NCBI GenBank assembly: GCA_030077755.1
Contig: JAQJZZ010000007.1
Span: 310,001 to 374,000, forward strand
DNA from: Filosporella fistucella
Taxonomy: Eukaryota; Ascomycota; Leotiomycetes; Helotiales
Length of the DNA: 64,000 bases
Reading direction: 5' to 3'
The number at the start of each line of letters is the position of its first letter. Positions within the stretch are counted from its first letter, which is position 1. This document shows, one piece after another, positions 46,283 to 58,424 of this stretch. The notes under the pieces were generated by a model. That model did no database searches. It saw only the letters and a program-made list of their open reading frames with translations, and was not told where the DNA came from. Position numbers and translations under genes: made by a program.

Positions 46283-47698
46283 GTAGATTTGAGAAAGTTT
46301 GGAGTGAGATAAGTGTAACGATTCTTGTATATAACTGATATATAGAGAGATAGAAGTATTAAACATACACAGTACGTACGTGATGTTCCTTTAATGATCC
46401 TGAAGTCCACTGAAAAATCGTTTCGCCTTTTCGAATCGCTTTCCTTTCTGATTTTCGATTTCCTATGTTCTATGTGGTGACGTAGTTGTATTTCCAGTCA
46501 GAGAGAATTTACAATAATTGTTTGCACTACTGTGCATGGCAAGGCCTAGTTTCCATACATGATCAAATCAACTTTCGACCTTTGAAAAACTCGCTAGGAA
46601 GGGAAGAAAAGCTTATCTCTGTCCGCAAGCATTCGGTACCGATAAGAATCTAGATGCTGATCTTGCGATAATTCAGGAGAAAACCGCATTGCTAATCAGG
46701 GATAATCCTTTTGCACAAGTCTAACGTGGTACCTCAAGCTGAGAAGTCTTCCTGAGATCTCTGAGACTACTTCATAACGTGCTTCTAATTGATTGGAGTA
46801 GTTCCAGCAAGCCGTCTTCCGTATTCGCCTAATGAGGTAGTGAAGATACACTATTGTTCAGCCCTGCGCCATCGAACTTAAATGTTGGAACTTCCCGAAT
46901 TTTCGGAAAATCAGTGTCAGTGCACCATCCCATCTTCCCTCTGATAATACTGACTCGTTGAGACAGAGTACTGGCACTCGTTACCACCCCAGATCAGTAA
47001 ATAATCGTTTATGTCCATGCTCGAAACGTATCTTGAGCTTGAGCATTGAGAAGAAATACCAATATGAACCAGAGGCTTATGAGCTAGATTGAAATCGGAA
47101 GTAAGTCCAGGTAGTGGGTAGAACTTCCAAATTTGGGATACATGACGTGGGGATGTTGCTTTGCTCCTTGCTTTTGCGCTTCAGCTGTCGGGATAAGACC
47201 TGAGCGTGGCGTCCGCCTTCAGTAGATGAAAAATGCCCGAACCCTGAGAAGCTTGAACGACCTCCTGTTCTATACATGGCCATGGCGAATTACCCCATTT
47301 TTAGCCTCTCATATAGACTACTCTGGCTGGAAGCAATGTTGTCTTGAATACAAACTAGCTGCGCACATTCGTTTCATTTTGTCTCTCTGTCTTTCTTAGC
47401 GAAGATGTTAGGTGCTCCGAAGTCCGCAGACGCTACTTGTGGTACATGGGGGTGTGATATCAGAGGGGGAATTTCCTGCTTCTTGGCAAATATGCATCGT
47501 GCATCTGCATCTGCATCTGCATAGTTTTTGGATTTGGTGGCACTGCTTGATCCCGCAGAGTATAGTACAAAGCAAAGTCCCCCACCTCTGTATATATTTT
47601 GAGGTTTCTCCGCTAGTCAATCAGTTTGCCTTGGATCTTCTCCTTCTTCGGTTGCCGGCAGTGATAACCTTGACAATAGAGTGGCAATTACTCCTAAA
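46283..47698. other. Intergenic with a short GCATCT repeat
   Basis: About 1.4 kb, no supported gene. A GCATCT hexanucleotide is repeated at about 47502-47522, some 180 bp before the next start codon. Confidence 0.55.
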
Positions 47699-49330
47699 AT
47701 GCGATACTCTTTCGTTGCAATTTGGGCAACGCTACACACTGGTGTACTTGCGGCTCCAGCTCTGGGAAGTCCTGTGGAATTGCAAGAGCGAGCAGTTCCC
47801 ACAGCCTGTGCAAAGCCTCCTGCTGTGTCCTTGGCCTATAACATCTTATCGGTCCTTCACGCAAGCCCTTTTTGTACTCAATGGCTAGGTATCGTTACTA
47901 AAACTGTTTCTGGTAAGTTCCTCACACTCTTGACTTGTATTATCGATATTGATTACTGCAAGCGACTGTCGATATACCTGTCACAGTATCTCAGACTGCA
48001 TCTGTGACGTCTACTGCAATAGTAAGTCAACATAATTACGCTTTTCCGGTCTTCAATGTTCTGATTTGGAACTTACTTGACGTGAAAGGAATTGACAACG
48101 GCATCAAGCACGACTGTTGTTGACACAACGACGACCGTTTCGAACACCGTCACGGCTCCAACTGGTAAGGCGATTTGCAAATCAAAAAGGAAAGAACCAT
48201 CTGTATTGACGTTGATCAGTTACAAGCACCGTTTCTGCATCTACTACAGTGTTTTCATCTGGCACCACCACAACAACTTTGGTTATCACGAGTACTTTGT
48301 ACGTCAGAATTTCATCCAGTCTGCATACTGACCTTCATCCTCTTACATTACGTCTTGTTAGGACATCCACAACCTTCCTCTACGATGTCGAGGCGAAGAG
48401 GAAACTGAAGAGGGCGAAACCCACCAAGCTGGCACGTATGGTCCACTCCACCTTTTGCAGTGAATTGGTGTTAAGGTCTTATTTAGAGCTTCGTGCCGTT
48501 GCAGACACAATTGTCTCATCTGCGTGTTCGTGTCTAGCAACGACACCAACCGTCACAGCCACAGCTAGCCGTAGCGTAACTTCGGTTGTTCAAGTCGTGA
48601 ATACCGTCTTGACAACTCAGGTATCGATAGCAGCCACTGTAACTGAGACAACTTTTAATGTTGTCACGGAAGTCTCCACTGTCACAGAGACGGTATGTCA
48701 TTCCCTTCATGACTGTCCGAGCACGAAATTTGACTGATTAACACTGCCGTAGCCGTCGACGAGCATCACATTTGTGGTAACTTTGACCTCACCTACGATT
48801 GTTGCAACCCAAACGGCAACCCGGACACAGACATTTGTTTCATTGGCTATTATCGATGTCATTATTATTCCCATCGAACTAGATGGTTGCACCGTTGGAA
48901 CAAATTTTGCCAGATTTAACAACATTGGTGGAGCCACCTTTGAAGCTGCGGGACAACTCTGTGCAGCACGCTGTGTTGGTGAGACTTGCCCAGAAACTGC
49001 CTGATTTCATCTGATGTGTGTCTAATATATGCAACAGCGGCCGGAAAAACAAATTGCGATGACTTTTTCACCCAACAAAACTTACCTGGGGGAACTTGGG
49101 ACTGCTTCCTGTAAGTGACTTTCTAGTGCGTCATGTCCAGACTCGATGTCGCTAATTTATGGCACAGTCTCCGAGTGCAAGACGAAGTCAACACAAACTT
49201 CTTCTGTAATAATCCAAACATTGGTAGAGCAGCTGAATGGATGTAAGTCTTAATTGCTCAGAGATAATGTCCACATGATTTCGTTTACTAATACAGATAC
49301 ACTATAGCATTATTTACTAGGACGGCATAA
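47699..49330 (+). CDS. Ten-exon secreted Thr/Ser/Val-rich protein of unknown function
   Basis: My model joins 47699-47912, 47963-48021, 48089-48164, 48220-48298, 48362-48435, 48487-48692, 48753-48978, 49038-49110, 49168-49242 and 49297-49330 into 371 residues, all in frame. A signal peptide (MRYSFVAIWATLHTGVLAAP) is followed by a Cys-containing segment (PPAVSLAYNILSVLHASPFC) of a kind common in fungal secreted proteins. A long Thr/Val/Ser-rich region comes next (TTVVDTTTTVSNTVTAPT and similar), with a Lys/Arg-rich island KRKLKRAKPTK, a possible processing site, and then CSCLATTPTVT. The C-terminal domain has six Cys spread over GCTVGTNFARFNNIG, CAARCVAAGKTNCDDFF and TWDCF. The exon at 48436-48486 could instead be read through. 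Probably a wall or matrix protein; no named function. Confidence 0.75.
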
Positions 49331-50296
49331 TCAATCATGATTTTCATTGAATATTCATTCAAGAAGCATAAAAAGTCCTTGACCTAGCAAATAAACCAAA
49401 TCATTGACTCTTCAAACTTCTGGACGTTCTTCTTGTCGCCTCAAAGTGCGACTAATACATGCCCCAGCCGATTGCTATTGGGAGCACGTGACAATAATTC
49501 TATGGATGTGTTCTTCACTCCATTAATCAGCAAACATTTAGTTCCTAAATAGTTACAGAGCAATTCCATAACCGTAACCAGAAAGCTGCAATGTGCAACA
49601 AAAATTGTGATTCTCCATTGTGTGACCAATACGAAATGTGGGTGATGGAAAGGGGTGTATGAACTGTCACGTGCCACAATGCTGAACAGGCAGATGAGGT
49701 GTTTTTTTAACTTCAGTGCTACTTCATGGATTAGCGTAGAGCTATAGGTAGTCTTCTCATATATTCGGAGGGTTGCTATTCACATATCACGTTTTCAATG
49801 TTGGTGAGAGAGTATTTGGTCAACTCGCTTCAGGCTGGACAGGAAAAGGGGGCACAGTAGATCACTTCGCAGCTTCAGCAACTCAGAACCCTTTAGATTC
49901 AGGATATTCTTGTGCGAAATAAACAGGTAGCTTTCGATATAGAATCACGTTATGTTAATCATCTTATATTTTAATTTGATGATGAAACAATTGACAAGTG
50001 CGAGTTCATCAGGTTGTGCATGTACCAGTTTCAGCATTTCAGCTGAGGACAGCCCGAATCCTCTTGTACTACATTAAGCATCAAACAGTTATTTGGAGCT
50101 TATCAGATCGGTTCAGACACCCTTTCCTTTGCCTTGTTGTTTTACCCTCCTACTTCCCAGATCTTTTCTCCTTTGAAATTAAAAGACGGTTACTGCTTTT
50201 CTTCAACTTATCGTTATACCTTTCTTCAAGAGGCACAGCCCTACGGGGCTCCAATAATTTTCCTAGTCGCGACCACATAGGTTCATTTCAGCTGCC
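49331..50296. other. Intergenic, no supported gene
   Basis: About 970 bp. Frames on both strands are short and without domains. Confidence 0.55.
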
Positions 50297-51855
50297 ATGT
50301 CCCTAGCCTCGTCTCTCTGCGGTGTTTTGCTGGGGTGTCTGCTTCTGAATATGGTCAACGCCCCAACATTCCAACCGAACTGCACCCTACACCATGGAAT
50401 TACAAACTTCGTTTCCGCACCAAATTTCAGAGGTACTACAACAATACTATGGTCTTCACTTTCGATTAAAATTCTTTGCACTTGGAGTATCCAGCGTCTA
50501 AATGTCCCTGTCGGCCGACCTTACTACGATAAGCGCAATGGCAAAGCCTATGGAACGGCTCAGATAATATGGTGGGCAATTATAGACTCGAACACAAAGC
50601 TCAAATGGATATTTTGACTGTCATAGTACCGGAATATCTTATGGGAAAGGCACTCAACTAGCTGCTATCGGCAAGAGCGGCATATTCTCCTTTGAAGGAG
50701 TGGCAGGACACTAGTAATGGTGAAAATCGATTCAAAATGATCCATGCCTATGCTATGAACATGCGAGCGTTCTATCTCGACTTTCCAGATTTGTTCCTTT
50801 CAGATGACAAGAAGAACTACTTCCAGGATTTGGTACAGGACATTTTGGATTTTACTAGCCACAGGACTCTGACTTCAGTCGACCACATCAACTTGTCGCG
50901 CTTGAAGTACAGAAAGTGGGTGCTGACATTTAGCTAGATCAGCGTTGGAACATGTCACAGGTTTTTTTATTCCGATATCCTGCCTAGTATTTCAGCACAA
51001 GACTTGGAAAGATCAAGCAGCTCGGATACATTGGTCAAAGGGTTAGCAATGATACAAGTTTCTTGGCTCATGATCCAACTTCTCGGCTGAAAAATCTACG
51101 GATTACCATCTTCACAACTCGAGATCGCAGCTCTCGCTTTCTCAGCTTCAAGTTTTATCACTTATATTATGCTTTGGAGTCATCCGCCAGAAATGCTACT
51201 GAGGTACAGGACCCACCCACTCGACTTCCAGATAAGCACACGGTAGAAGCCATCATGAATTGTGGGCGGAAATTTCAGTGGACACGTCGAGGTGGGGAGT
51301 CCAAGAATGACGGCGATTAGACTTGCTCCCAATTCCGAATGACGCCAGTCACAATATCCCAAATACAAATGTCACCAAAGGGGGAAGCCTCCAACTTTGG
51401 TTACTTTCAATAACGGCGAAACTTTGAGCATGTTAAGTGGCTCTATCTTGGGAGGGGTAATTTTCAGAGGGGTTCGCTGCCTGGCTTGAAACTTCCAGTT
51501 TCCTACACTCGTCGAGCAGCTTCTATGGAGGATATCGGCAATTCTGACAACTGTTCTACCCCTTCTATCGATACCATCTAATATGATATGGGCTGCTTGT
51601 AATGCATTTGGTAGCCCGAACATTTATTCGGGAAAACGGAACCTGATTAGCCCTAATAAGACGTTGCATATGATCTGCGGTGGCCATCTTTTAGTCCCAT
51701 TTTTCTTTCCATATGTGATTGCACGACTTTTCATTATGGTAGAAGTTTTCAGAAGTCTGTTCTATCTATCGCCTGACGCTTTTATTACCACTTGGTCCGC
51801 AAACTATCCACACGGAGGATGGGAGAAAGAGCTCGAATGGTGTTGGTGTGAATGA
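50297..51855 (+). pseudogene. Decayed member of the same membrane-protein family as 30926-32068
   Basis: The frame from 50297 keeps a signal peptide (SSLCGVLLGCLLLNMVNA) and the family start FVSAPNFRGTTTILWSSL and CTWSIQRLNVP. At about 50618 the frame hits a stop while the adjacent frame continues with TVIVPEYLMGKALN, then an in-frame TAG, and then the usual middle segment (AYAMNMRAFYLDF). Farther on, 51583-51855 reads PYVIARLFIMVEVFRSLFYL, which matches the C-terminal ARAFLLIESLISLRSL of the copy at 31 kb. Frameshifts, stops and missing helices between the blocks make this a dead gene. Some breaks could be introns, but the TAG inside a conserved block is not explained that way. Confidence 0.7.
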
Positions 51856-52385
51856 TAAGCTACATCAAACCAATAATATTTATGGTTCTAGTACATTCCT
51901 AGAATAATGTCTTTACTCAAATACTGTCGACAAGTAAAATGTTGCTATGAAGTTGCCTACACTAGCAAATTGTTGCCCTGCAGCATTCAAAAAGGACTCG
52001 ATATCCAAACAACCTTTACTGGCGTGGAATTTGGAAGCAATGTTTCCAATCGCAGACTGAAAACAGACTTCCTTTAGGGCAGGGTATGATTACAAAAATA
52101 CAATTAAAAGAAAATACGCATTTTGGGACCCGTCCCAACCATAACACATCAGAACAGAGGCATTCTCGATTAGTTGAAAAGTTTACACCTCTCGTATTGG
52201 AAATCAAGGATAAATTCACCTTCAACACACCCTCGTTGTTGAGATAGATATGTCAGCTGTTCCTTCTTCGCCAAGAAATTTCTATATTCACTTTTCAGCA
52301 CCGACTTTCTGTGAGATACTTCTATTTAAAGACTGCTTCTCTATCGGGTCGAGGATCTTCCTCTGAACAATTACATCTTTCAAAA
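51856..52385. other. Intergenic, no supported gene
   Basis: About 530 bp containing the promoter of the MYND gene. Nothing else seen. Confidence 0.6.
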
Positions 52386-53554
52386 ATGGCAGACCCAGAA
52401 CCCATCCCATTGAGGGCACTCATAGTTCTCATAAGCTACGAGCTGTTCACATCAGATCCAAGATTCTTCAATCAAAAGTTGATCAACTCAAGTGTCGCAA
52501 GCCAAGAGTTTCTCACTCAAGCAAGAAGGGATAACGAATTCTTGGGCAGAGAGCCGAAGTCAATTGAGTGAGTACAATTTTCTCTCACAGAAGCGTGGTG
52601 AAATTGACCAGCGACAGAAAGATTGAGCTGCACAAGTTCGAACCTGAAGAAGAACGCCAGATTCACGAGCCACTTTCAACAATTTGTAAGATCCATCCTA
52701 AGGCCGGCGATGAGGTCAAGAAGCTAAATCTCGCTCAACGCGAACGTATCTTTTACACTACTCGTGGACATGACGGATGCTTCAAGGCAGCTGGTCTGTT
52801 CCAGTTGATTTTCGATCTTTGTCCTCCCTCGCAACAGATCACCATACAAATCAAAGACGAGGTGAGGACCAGATGAGCGTGGATAATGTTGTGCTTTAAC
52901 TCTGACAAGCTTTAGAAACCCGTGCTGATGCATGTACGACTCCGCAAAATCCTCGAGTTCAAGGTGAAGTCTCCAAAATTTCATGGCGCCTCCCTCATCC
53001 TGTCTTCCCCAGGCTTGCCAATTCCACAAGCTACAGATCACTACCCAACCGGTTCAAGAGACATGGAGGACCATTGTGTTGTTGCTTTCCTCCGACCTGC
53101 CGCACGCGATGATCCATATATAGTCGACTTGACTCGAATGCAATACGGAGACGCTGGACGAGGCACTTATGGGGAGACATACTTCCTCGGCACACTTCAC
53201 GACTTCATGACCAACACTCAAGAGAAGATTTGTGAGAGGCTGGTTTACTCGGGGGAATTGGACAAGATACACCCTGAAGCTCCAGAGAAGGAAGCTAAGA
53301 CCGGAACAATGGCGAGATTGAAGGGTTGTGCCGAGCGGGTTTTGAAGAGATGGGAGAACAGAGCTATTGAGAGCTGGTGCGAGTATTGCGGAGAAGGGGG
53401 ATCGAGTCTAAAGAAATGCCTTGGATGTACCACTGCTTCGGTTCATTATTGCTGCAAAGAGCATCAGAAGGCTGGATGGAAGCTGCACAAGTATACATGC
53501 GAGAAAATGCAGAAGCGTCCATTAATGGTAGGCGGAGACATCGTGGAAGACTGA
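52386..53554 (+). CDS. MYND zinc-finger protein
   Basis: Three exons (52386-52567, 52612-52861, 52916-53554) encode 356 residues. The first intron is 44 nt, short but in frame. The MYND finger is near the C-terminus from Cys299: CEYCGEGGSSLKKC, then LGCTTASVHYC, CKEHQ and WKLHKYTC, giving the C-x2-C, C-x2-C, C-x3-C, H-x3-C set of zinc ligands. The preceding 280 residues have no domain I recognise but contain a globular-looking part (EKPVLMHVRLRKILEFKVKS). MYND fingers bind Pro-rich peptides in partner proteins; here no SET domain is present, so a methyltransferase role is not supported. Many fungal MYND-only proteins of this layout are uncharacterised. Confidence 0.85.
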
Positions 53555-55852
53555 TGCAATTCTTGCAGCTTCAGATTGTATTATAGAATTCTTGCTGTGG
53601 CAACTGGGGCTGCGGAGATGATAGTTCTCGTTAGGTCGTCGACGAGCAGATAACATACATCTTCTCGCACATTACCCAGAAACTTCCGAATACACATCAT
53701 TCCCATCCTTAATCTGCTGAAATTTCCTTTTCTTCCTGGAGTCCTCATTCTTGGGCCCATATTTTGCAACATTTTTGTTTCTTTTTATAATTGCTGATAG
53801 CAGGCTAGCAGAAGCAGGAGACTCTTCGCAAAGTTCCAACATCGCTCTACATAGTGCAGCCGTTGACAAACAAGCGGTGTCGCAGGTCAATTCGAACCTT
53901 TTTGTCTTTGATGTGAGAGATTCGGAGTATAGAGGGGCATTTACTCGCTCATCCGATGTAGCTGCATTGTCCAGGTCGAGTCGAGGGGAGAAACAGTTCT
54001 GGGTTTTGATCAGCCCTTATCCAGCGCACAAGCTAAACAATAACAACGGATGGATACTAACTTTTCGAGCGGTGTGCTTGGTACGAGCCATTTTGAGGTT
54101 TCAAAAAGTAATGGAAGTAAAGGCCCGAATGGGGGGATTGATTTACTTGTAAATAAAGAGCACTGCCTGCTCGGTGTAACATGAAAACGCCTCGAGCCCG
54201 TAATCAAAGCCCGGATACTTTGTACATCCAATAGCTAAATTGTTGATCACTAGAAGTTGACTGATCCAGAAGGATTCGTAGTTCCGAAGTGGAAGTACAG
54301 GCAGACTCCACAAGCAGGTATCTATCCTCGAGAGTGCGGGGAGAAAGAGGGTGAGACCGATTTGCTATCAACCATTAAGCCCAAAGAATACAATTATTCC
54401 AATCCCGACAATGACATCCATCATCAATTACCTTTCCTTGGCTCCAATACTGATGACCATTGTCATCAAACAAATCGCACAAAATTCGTGACGAAGGACA
54501 ACGCAGCGTTGGAAGGAGGCAAGGAGGGGTAGTATGAAAAACGACAAGTTGGAGACAATCAGTTTGTGGTAATAGATGACCAAGGAAAACATAAAATGGA
54601 AGGAATCGTGCTATTTTAAATACAGAATCGGGGATGGGGCAAAAGAAAGTATGACTTTGAAAGAAGAACAAATGAGTGGCTCAAACTTTGATGCAACGGA
54701 CGAATTTCAATTAATACAAATCAGGCAATTGACAAGAAGGAAATGTTACAGACCAGTTGCTCTCCCGTTATATAGCCACACACAATTAGGTGAAGCACTG
54801 GTATTTCGAAGTAGTCGCATGCCTGGGGCACACAGTTTATCGGAGATATCTTGGAGGATAGCATCGAATGGCAAGTAACTAAACTAGATATAGCCTGGAG
54901 GATTTCAGAGTAACTAACTCTGTCCATGCAAGATTCGGTGAATGAGACCTAGGTGAGGGCGAGATCTAAGCCATCCATGGATATTTACGTCCCTGTACCT
55001 GCTGAGCAATATCAAAGGTGACATTATTTCCTCCAGTTCTCTTTTCCTTCCTGGCAATCCCCCAAAATCTACTACAAGGACCAATATCCCCAGACACCAA
55101 TCATAGACGAAGAAGTTGAGAATTGATTCTTCCATCTTTTGTTTCCGCTCTGACCTTCAGACATGAGCAACTACTGTTCGGTGAGCAGACTGAGCGAAAT
55201 TATTCGACACATATGGAGGTATTCATGTGCTGGGGCCGTTCAACAACATATGGAGTACCCCACAGCCACTGCATAGTTTCCTCACCGAACAATACTCGGC
55301 GTCCTTGATGTGCTGCCATAAAAATTTCCAGCTGCAGCCAGCCCTGAAAATAATTCGTCGAAGGGCACATGGAAAATTGTTGGTTGTCGATGCTGCATGA
55401 TACAGGGCGACCAATCCGGGATCTTTGAAGTGCACACATCTATTTTGATTCACCTACGAGCTCTGCCAAGCTCCTCCACCGTAGTTTCGTTTTCCTCGCC
55501 GCAGATACCGTAGGTGAAGTCATCTCCATGATTCCCCCAGTTTGCATCCAAATGGGCTGACAGTGAGCCATATCGATGCACCTTCCAGCTCACAAGGCCA
55601 CACCGGCGTATCGTGCATAGGCTGCGTTGATCGCGTGGCACATGTAACATTTCCCTGTCATTAAGAACACAATGCTATTGAGGTCGTACTTAGCACAATA
55701 GATGTTTTTGTAGGCTGTGAGGCTGGCTCTACTCTCTTACTGAAACTTATAATACCGAAAAGGTCCTCTGCTGCCTGTCCTTGGGTTAATTTCTGACAAC
55801 TCGACTGACTTTCTCTCAATTTATCAAAAGTATTTGTCTACTCGACCTATCC
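53555..55852. other. 2.3-kb intergenic region, possible decayed sequence on the minus strand
   Basis: No supported gene. Minus-strand frames between about 55155 and 55690 are unusually open in several pieces (for example 55200-55439 and 55450-55650), but I recognise no family and no splice pattern joins them. Confidence 0.45.
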
Positions 55853-57579
55853 ATGACTCCATACGTATACTCACCGCTCGATCTGAACGAGGATAATATC
55901 CGACTCTTGAGAATCGAGAGAGGCTATCGATCCGATCCTATCAAATGCTGGCTCTTTGAATCTCCAAAAAAAGGGATTGAGTACAAAGCCTTGTCCTACA
56001 CATGGGGTGAATCTGGGCCTAAGGGGATCATTGAGATAGAAGGTCACCAGTTCGATGTATCAGAGAATCTGTACTCTGCTTTGAAAGAAATCCGCAGCCA
56101 ACACCATGACGTGATAGTATGGGTTGACGCAATTTGCATCAACCAAAACAAGGCAAACGAAAAAGGACACCAAGTGAAGCAGATGGGTACTATCTATAAG
56201 AGTGCTGTGGAGGTACTCATTTGGCTAGGCTCGAGCGACCATGGTATCATAAGCCTCATGGACTCCATCAATTGGATCCACCATAGTGCCGCTAGAGAGA
56301 AATCCAAAGGGATTGAGAAATGGCCTGATTTATGCGCGCGGTTTACGAAACAGCGATTTTTGGAAATTGGATGGGGTGCGTATCCAACACAAAAAAAGAC
56401 TCTTCAGCAGCTCCTGGGACATCGGTGGTTCCATCGAGTCTGGATTCTTCAGGAAGTTGCCAACGCCAGAGAGGCCGTAATTATGTGCGGATCCGAGTCT
56501 TGCCCCGCAAAAACGTTCGCTCAAATGCCTGCTTCTATGGAGTTGGAACTGCAAGCCGACGGGCATGTGCAAGCCGTGCTGGATATCATGCCCGGCTACC
56601 GAACGGCCACTTGGTGGACCACAAGGCGCTGTCTACACTTCCTTCTTTGGAAATTCGCCGAGAGCGAGGCTGGAAACCCTGTCGATAAGATCTACGCCCT
56701 GCTTGGTATTTCAGAGGATGCGAACAATCATCAAATGTTCTACCCGAATTACGAAAAAGACGAAACCAGGGTTCTTCAAGATACCTTATCGTTCTTGTTG
56801 TTCAAGCAAGTTCTCTGGATGACAGCTATGCCTTTCCGATCATCGGGTTCCAAGAGCTGCGACACTCTATAACTGAACTGGCCGTTGAAACGCTCGGATG
56901 GACACTGACCGAAGAAAACATCCAGAATGATGCCGCACGCCGAACGGCGGAGAAGGTCGTTGAATTAATCAACCAAGGACAATTCAAACGAACGGATCTG
57001 TTGTCTGCTCTTGATGGGGTGCTTGCAAAAGATAGCGATCGAATGCGGAGTTTCTTAAGTGATCAAAATTTGGATGACAAAGGGGACATTAGCCTTATTC
57101 TGACATTTGAAGGGAGGGTTGCTACTTTGACAATTAAGTATAAAGAGGGGGTTCGAGTTGATCGAAGCTTTACCTTCCCTCAGCAATCGTTCAGAGTTGG
57201 AAGACACTCAGTGGAGCTCAAAACGCCTACTGTCCTTGAGAGCCTCAAGTTGGTGCCAGTGCCATTCGGAGAAAATGAAAACATGGCAAGGACGATACTT
57301 CAGTTGAAGTTGAGTGGGGCATCGAAAGAAGAGTTGATGAGGGCATATACCTGGGCCGGTGATGTTGAAGGTGTTCGGGCGCAGCTTGATGCTGGCGCTG
57401 TGATAGACGGGGCAGACAGCAATGGCTCAACTGCACTTCACTTGGCTTCAAGGCGTGGTGATGAAAATATTGTTGCGTTATTGATTGCTCAAGGGGCAAA
57501 TGTGAATAAGGAGGATGAAAGTGGTTGTACACCACTTCACGTGGCTTCTGCTGGCCCAGGGGGCATAGAGGTGAACTAG
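55853..57579 (+). pseudogene. HET-domain/ankyrin protein gene with a frameshift
   Basis: The frame from 55853 encodes a good HET domain: EYKALSYTWGESGPKGIIEI, VWVDAICINQNKANEKGHQV, EVLIWLG and RWFHRVWILQEVA, then WKFAESEAGNPVDKIYALLG. Near 56800-56825 the frame changes: the first frame stops at 56872, while the adjacent frame continues with SLDDSYAFPIIGFQELRHS, the expected next segment, and runs to 57579 with two ankyrin repeats (STALHLASRRGDENIVALL, CTPLHVAS). No GT-AG intron of proper size and phase bridges the break. Just after 57579 a third frame seems to carry a further ankyrin-like piece (LVLLVRYG), so a second break is likely. Intact HET proteins trigger cell death in non-self recognition. 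A sequencing error cannot be excluded. Confidence 0.7.
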
Positions 57580-58424
57580 ATCCCGAGCTCTAGTCCTGCT
57601 GGTAAGATACGGTCGCTGTGATTATTCCGTGCTAGTTGTCGAAATGCCGGGCGGAGAAGATGCAAGGCTTCGCAAATTGCTCAAAATTCCTTGGAGAAAA
57701 GAAATAGTCTTATACACTTAATAATTTCCTTACAGCTTTTCTTCTTCTCTATCTTTCTTGCTTCCTTCGTAATATACCTAATAGTATACGATTAGCCTCC
57801 ACCTTAATTCTCTTCTTATACCACCGCTTATTGTGTGATCGTTATACCTGTCCATAAAAAACCTAACCTTAAGGCTAGCTTCATTAGCTCGTCTAAATTT
57901 AGCCTTCTTTGATGTGTAGAGTGAGAAGAGGATGGGAAGAAGTAAGAAAGTGGGATAGAGGATGGGTGGGAGTATATGTGAGAAGATGAGAGGGAAAATA
58001 TGTGAAGGCAAGGGGGGGAGACAGCCATTTACAGAGAAAGACCCAAGTCAACGGCAGAGAACAACATCAAACACCCTAAAGTTAAGGCGCCAGAAAAAGT
58101 TCCTCCATGTTGGTATTTTGAATCAAGATATGCGAACGGGATAACTGCTTGAGAATGACTTGTAACTGATATAGGTCGTGAGGATGCAGCGGTAACAGAT
58201 TGGGATCACTGGTGGGGAAAGGGTCCTCTTTAAAAGTTAATGATTTCTTGTGATATGGGTGAGCAGACCTGAGCAGAAGACCTGAGCAGACATGGGCCGA
58301 AAGCTGAGCCGAGCCTGATCTAGCTTGAGAAGAGGCGGCGCGAGATCACCTGAAATCGATGGTTGGGAGGTGTCGGGATTCTGGTCATATAACAAATTCG
58401 TCAACTTAGGGGGAATTAGGGGAT
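57580..58424. other. AT-rich gene-free stretch, possibly decayed repeat
   Basis: From about 57700 to 57900 the sequence is AT-rich with many TA steps and a pyrimidine bias, unlike the flanking genes. It could be a repeat mutated by RIP, but I see no terminal repeats or element proteins. Confidence 0.4.

Noticed and set aside
55155..55690. Series of open minus-strand frames, possibly a decayed gene
   Set aside because: The pieces are open but no family is recognised and no introns join them; not enough to call a pseudogene.
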